Program-made: the position numbers and the translations under genes
Source: Streptomyces maremycinicus
GTDB lineage: Bacteria; Actinomycetota; Actinomycetes; Streptomycetales; Streptomycetaceae
Length of the DNA: 64,000 nucleotides
Assembly (NCBI RefSeq): GCF_001184025.1
Contig: NZ_BBYG01000008.1
Location: forward strand, 897,347-961,346
Direction: 5' to 3'
Shown here: in pieces, positions 62,188 to 64,000 of the stretch
Numbering within the stretch: the first letter of the stretch is position 1
How the letters are laid out: each line of letters starts with the position of its first letter
The notes under the pieces: model-generated
Told to the model about the DNA's origin: nothing
The model's input: the letters and a program-made list of their open reading frames with translations, nothing else
Databases searched by the model: none

Positions 62188-63387
62188 ATGACGGACGACC
62201 AGCTGTCGGAGGAGGCCCGGGGCGGATCGCCGATCGCGCTGGGCCGGACCGCCCGCACGACACGCGAGCTGTGGCGGCGCAAGGTGCTGTGGATCGGCGT
62301 CTGGCTGGTGTTCCTCAGCTCGCCGGTCCACGACCTCGTCGCGGGCGACCACACCACCGGCGGCACGGTGGCGGGCTGGCTGGGCCTGGCGGTGTTCGTC
62401 ACCGTCTACCTGTCGCTGCTCTTCCGCGACATGGGGGCCGCGCCCTACCCCGACCGGCTCGTCGCCGCCCTGATCGGCTCCATGGCGGTGCTCGCCACCG
62501 TCCTGTGCCTCACCCTGGGCTCCGCCTGGCTCGGGCTGTACTGCTACGTCTCCGTGGCCTGCGGGACGGTGCTCCCGCTGCGGCTGGCGTTCTGGACGAT
62601 CCCGGGCACGGCCGCGCTGATGCTCCTCGTCGGTGTGCGCACCGGCGAGGAGGAGGCGCTGAACCTGCTCCTGCTGGTGCTGCTCATCGGCTTCGCGATG
62701 ACCGGGGTGAGCCAACTGGTCCGCACGACGGTGGAGTTGCGCAAGGCCCGCGCGACGGTCGCCCAGCTCGCCGCCAACGAGGAACGGCTGCGCCTGGCCA
62801 GGGACCTGCACGACCTGCTGGGCCACTCGCTCTCCCTGATCACGCTCAAGAGCGAGCTGGCCGGCCGGATGCTCCCCGGCCACCCCGAGAAGGCCGCCCA
62901 GCAGGTCGCCGACATCGAACAGGTCAGCCGGCAGGCCCTGGTGGACGTCCGGGAGGCCGTCACCGGCTATCGGCGCCCCCGTCTCGCCGCCGAACTCGCG
63001 GGCTCGCAGGTCGCGTTGACGGCGGCCGGCATCACCGCCGTGATCCCCGCCGAACCGGACCTCGACGGCGTCCCCGAGGAGAGCGAGGCGGCCCTCGCCT
63101 GGACCCTGCGCGAGGCGATCACCAATGTCGTACGGCACAGCGGCGGCGCCCGCTGCACGGTGGACCTGGTGCGGCGCCAGACCCTGGACGGCCCGGTCCT
63201 CGAACTCTCCGTCGAGGACGACGGATCCGGCGGCTCCGGCAAGGGCCCCGGCAACGGCCTCACCGGCCTCACCGAGCGCCTGGAGAAGGCCGGCGGCACC
63301 CTGGAGGCGGGCCGCGTCAGGCGCGGTTTCCGGCTGACCGCCCGGGTCCCGGCCGGTCCGGTGCCGGACGTAGGATCCCGCTCATGA
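62188..63387 (+). CDS. NarL-class sensor histidine kinase (DesK-like)
   Basis: This 399-residue membrane sensor has about five helices in the first 180 residues without an extracellular domain, a short coiled-coil linker, then the HisKA_3 motif LRLARDLHDLLGHSLS (phospho-His about residue 208) and a HATPase domain with REAITNVVRHSGG and GNGLTGLTERLEKAGG. An input through the membrane, such as fluidity or the transported compound, is typical for DesK-like sensors. ATG at 62188; GTG at 62179, overlapping the permease stop, is possible. The stop overlaps the regulator gene by 4 nt. Confidence 0.93.
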   Translation: MTDDQLSEEARGGSPIALGRTARTTRELWRRKVLWIGVWLVFLSSPVHDLVAGDHTTGGTVAGWLGLAVFVTVYLSLLFRDMGAAPYPDRLVAALIGSMAVLATVLCLTLGSAWLGLYCYVSVACGTVLPLRLAFWTIPGTAALMLLVGVRTGEEEALNLLLLVLLIGFAMTGVSQLVRTTVELRKARATVAQLAANEERLRLARDLHDLLGHSLSLITLKSELAGRMLPGHPEKAAQQVADIEQVSRQALVDVREAVTGYRRPRLAAELAGSQVALTAAGITAVIPAEPDLDGVPEESEAALAWTLREAITNVVRHSGGARCTVDLVRRQTLDGPVLELSVEDDGSGGSGKGPGNGLTGLTERLEKAGGTLEAGRVRRGFRLTARVPAGPVPDVGSRS

Positions 63388-64000
63388 GTGGTGGCATGAT
63401 CAAGGTCCTGCTGGCCGAGGACCAGTCGATGGTCCGCGAGGCCCTGGCGGCCCTGCTCGGCCTCGAGGACGACATCGAGGTGGTCGCCCAGGTGGCGCGC
63501 GGCGACGAGGTCCTCGCGGCGGCCCGCGCCCACGACGTCGACGTCGCCCTCCTCGACATCGAGATGCCGGGCGCGACGGGCATCGAGGCGGCCGCGCAAC
63601 TCCACAAGGAACTGCCGGGGTTGAAGCTGGTCGTGCTCACGACCTTCGGCCGCCCCGGCTATCTGCGCAGCGCCATGGAGGCGGGCGCCGACGCGTTCCT
63701 CGTCAAGGACGCGCCCGCGGCGCAACTCGCGGCGGCGGTCCGCAAGGTCCTGGCGGGCGAGCGGGTCATCGACCCCACGCTGGCGGCGGCGGCCCTGGCG
63801 GGCGGCGCGAACCCCCTCACCGACCGGGAACGCGAGGTGCTGCGCGCGGCGGCCGACGGTTCGACGAACGCGGAACTGGCGGCGGCCCTGCACCTGTCCC
63901 AGGGCACGGTCCGCAACTACCTCTCGACGGCGATACAGAAACTGGCCGTACGCAACAGGGCCGAAGCCGTACGAACCGCGAGGGAGAAGGGCTGGCTCTG
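63384..64000 (+). CDS. NarL/LuxR-family response regulator (last stop base beyond window)
   Basis: The ATG at 63384 overlaps the kinase stop (ATGA). The 205 codons seen run to Leu, followed by TG at 63999-64000, so only the last base of a TGA stop is probably missing. The receiver domain has the acidic pocket AEDQ, phospho-acceptor Asp58 in LLDIEMPG and Lys108 in FLVKD. The C-terminal LuxR-type helix-turn-helix reads LTDREREVL, then TNAELAAALHLSQGTVRNYLS. It should control the operon, probably through the inverted repeat at 60429-60458. Confidence 0.94.
   Translation, partial: MSGGMIKVLLAEDQSMVREALAALLGLEDDIEVVAQVARGDEVLAAARAHDVDVALLDIEMPGATGIEAAAQLHKELPGLKLVVLTTFGRPGYLRSAMEAGADAFLVKDAPAAQLAAAVRKVLAGERVIDPTLAAAALAGGANPLTDREREVLRAAADGSTNAELAAALHLSQGTVRNYLSTAIQKLAVRNRAEAVRTAREKGWL

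Overview
The window is chromosomal DNA from a Streptomyces-like actinomycete. The evidence is very high GC, GTG/TTG starts, many 1-4 nt gene overlaps, a rare TTA leucine codon in a regulator, SARP/AfsR-type regulators, SpoIIE/RsbW-type ATPases, a mycothiol gene (mshB) and oligopeptide transporters with the BldK gene order. From family knowledge, the right half (peptide transporters, S9 peptidase, mshB, ABC/histidine kinase/response regulator) resembles the bldK-mshB neighbourhood of Streptomyces coelicolor. No alignment was run.

Layout, left part. 0.1-3.8 kb: an accessory regulatory locus with an RsbW-like ATPase and a primpol-like protein, divergent from a TPR regulator carrying a TTA codon, a GNAT acetyltransferase and a gamma-glutamylcyclotransferase-like protein. 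3.9-6.5 kb: a lower-GC remnant of an integrative element (possible excisionase, tyrosine integrase, short direct repeats). 6.7-8.7 kb: a decayed locus, with an ABC ATPase gene broken by an in-frame TAG and a permease cut short and joined to the tail of another regulator. 8.8-19.3 kb: housekeeping and signalling genes (DUF4190/septum-formation-like protein, GntR regulator, SPOR-like protein, Nudix hydrolase, RsbW-like ATPase, a five-domain SpoIIE-type phosphatase, a membrane-bound GH18-like protein). 19.3-27.8 kb: an sdhCAB-type succinate dehydrogenase operon, a peptide-binding lipoprotein and typA.

Layout, centre and right. 28.1-53.7 kb: three complete oligopeptide ABC transporters. Two share the order permease, binding protein, permease, ATPase, ATPase and point towards each other around a regulatory island (methyltransferase, DinB-like protein, AfsR-like regulator, small SARP). 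The third is divergent from the second and has the order binding protein, permease, permease, ATPase, ATPase. 53.8-57.7 kb: an S9 peptidase, a small membrane protein, mshB and a DUF6113-like protein. 57.9-64.0 kb: a low-complexity VanW-type peptidoglycan-binding membrane protein, then an ABC transporter, histidine kinase and response regulator in one tightly overlapping operon. The window ends inside the stop codon of the response regulator.

How it fits together (inference): peptide import is the main theme. Three importers, an extra binding protein and a cytoplasmic S9 peptidase could take up and process peptide signals or nutrients beside regulators of development. Noncoding features of most interest are a 22-codon leader ORF followed by hairpins before the first transporter operon, strong hairpins after the binding-protein gene in both BldK-order operons, a near-perfect 30-bp inverted repeat before the last operon, and a likely leaderless promoter for the AfsR-like regulator.
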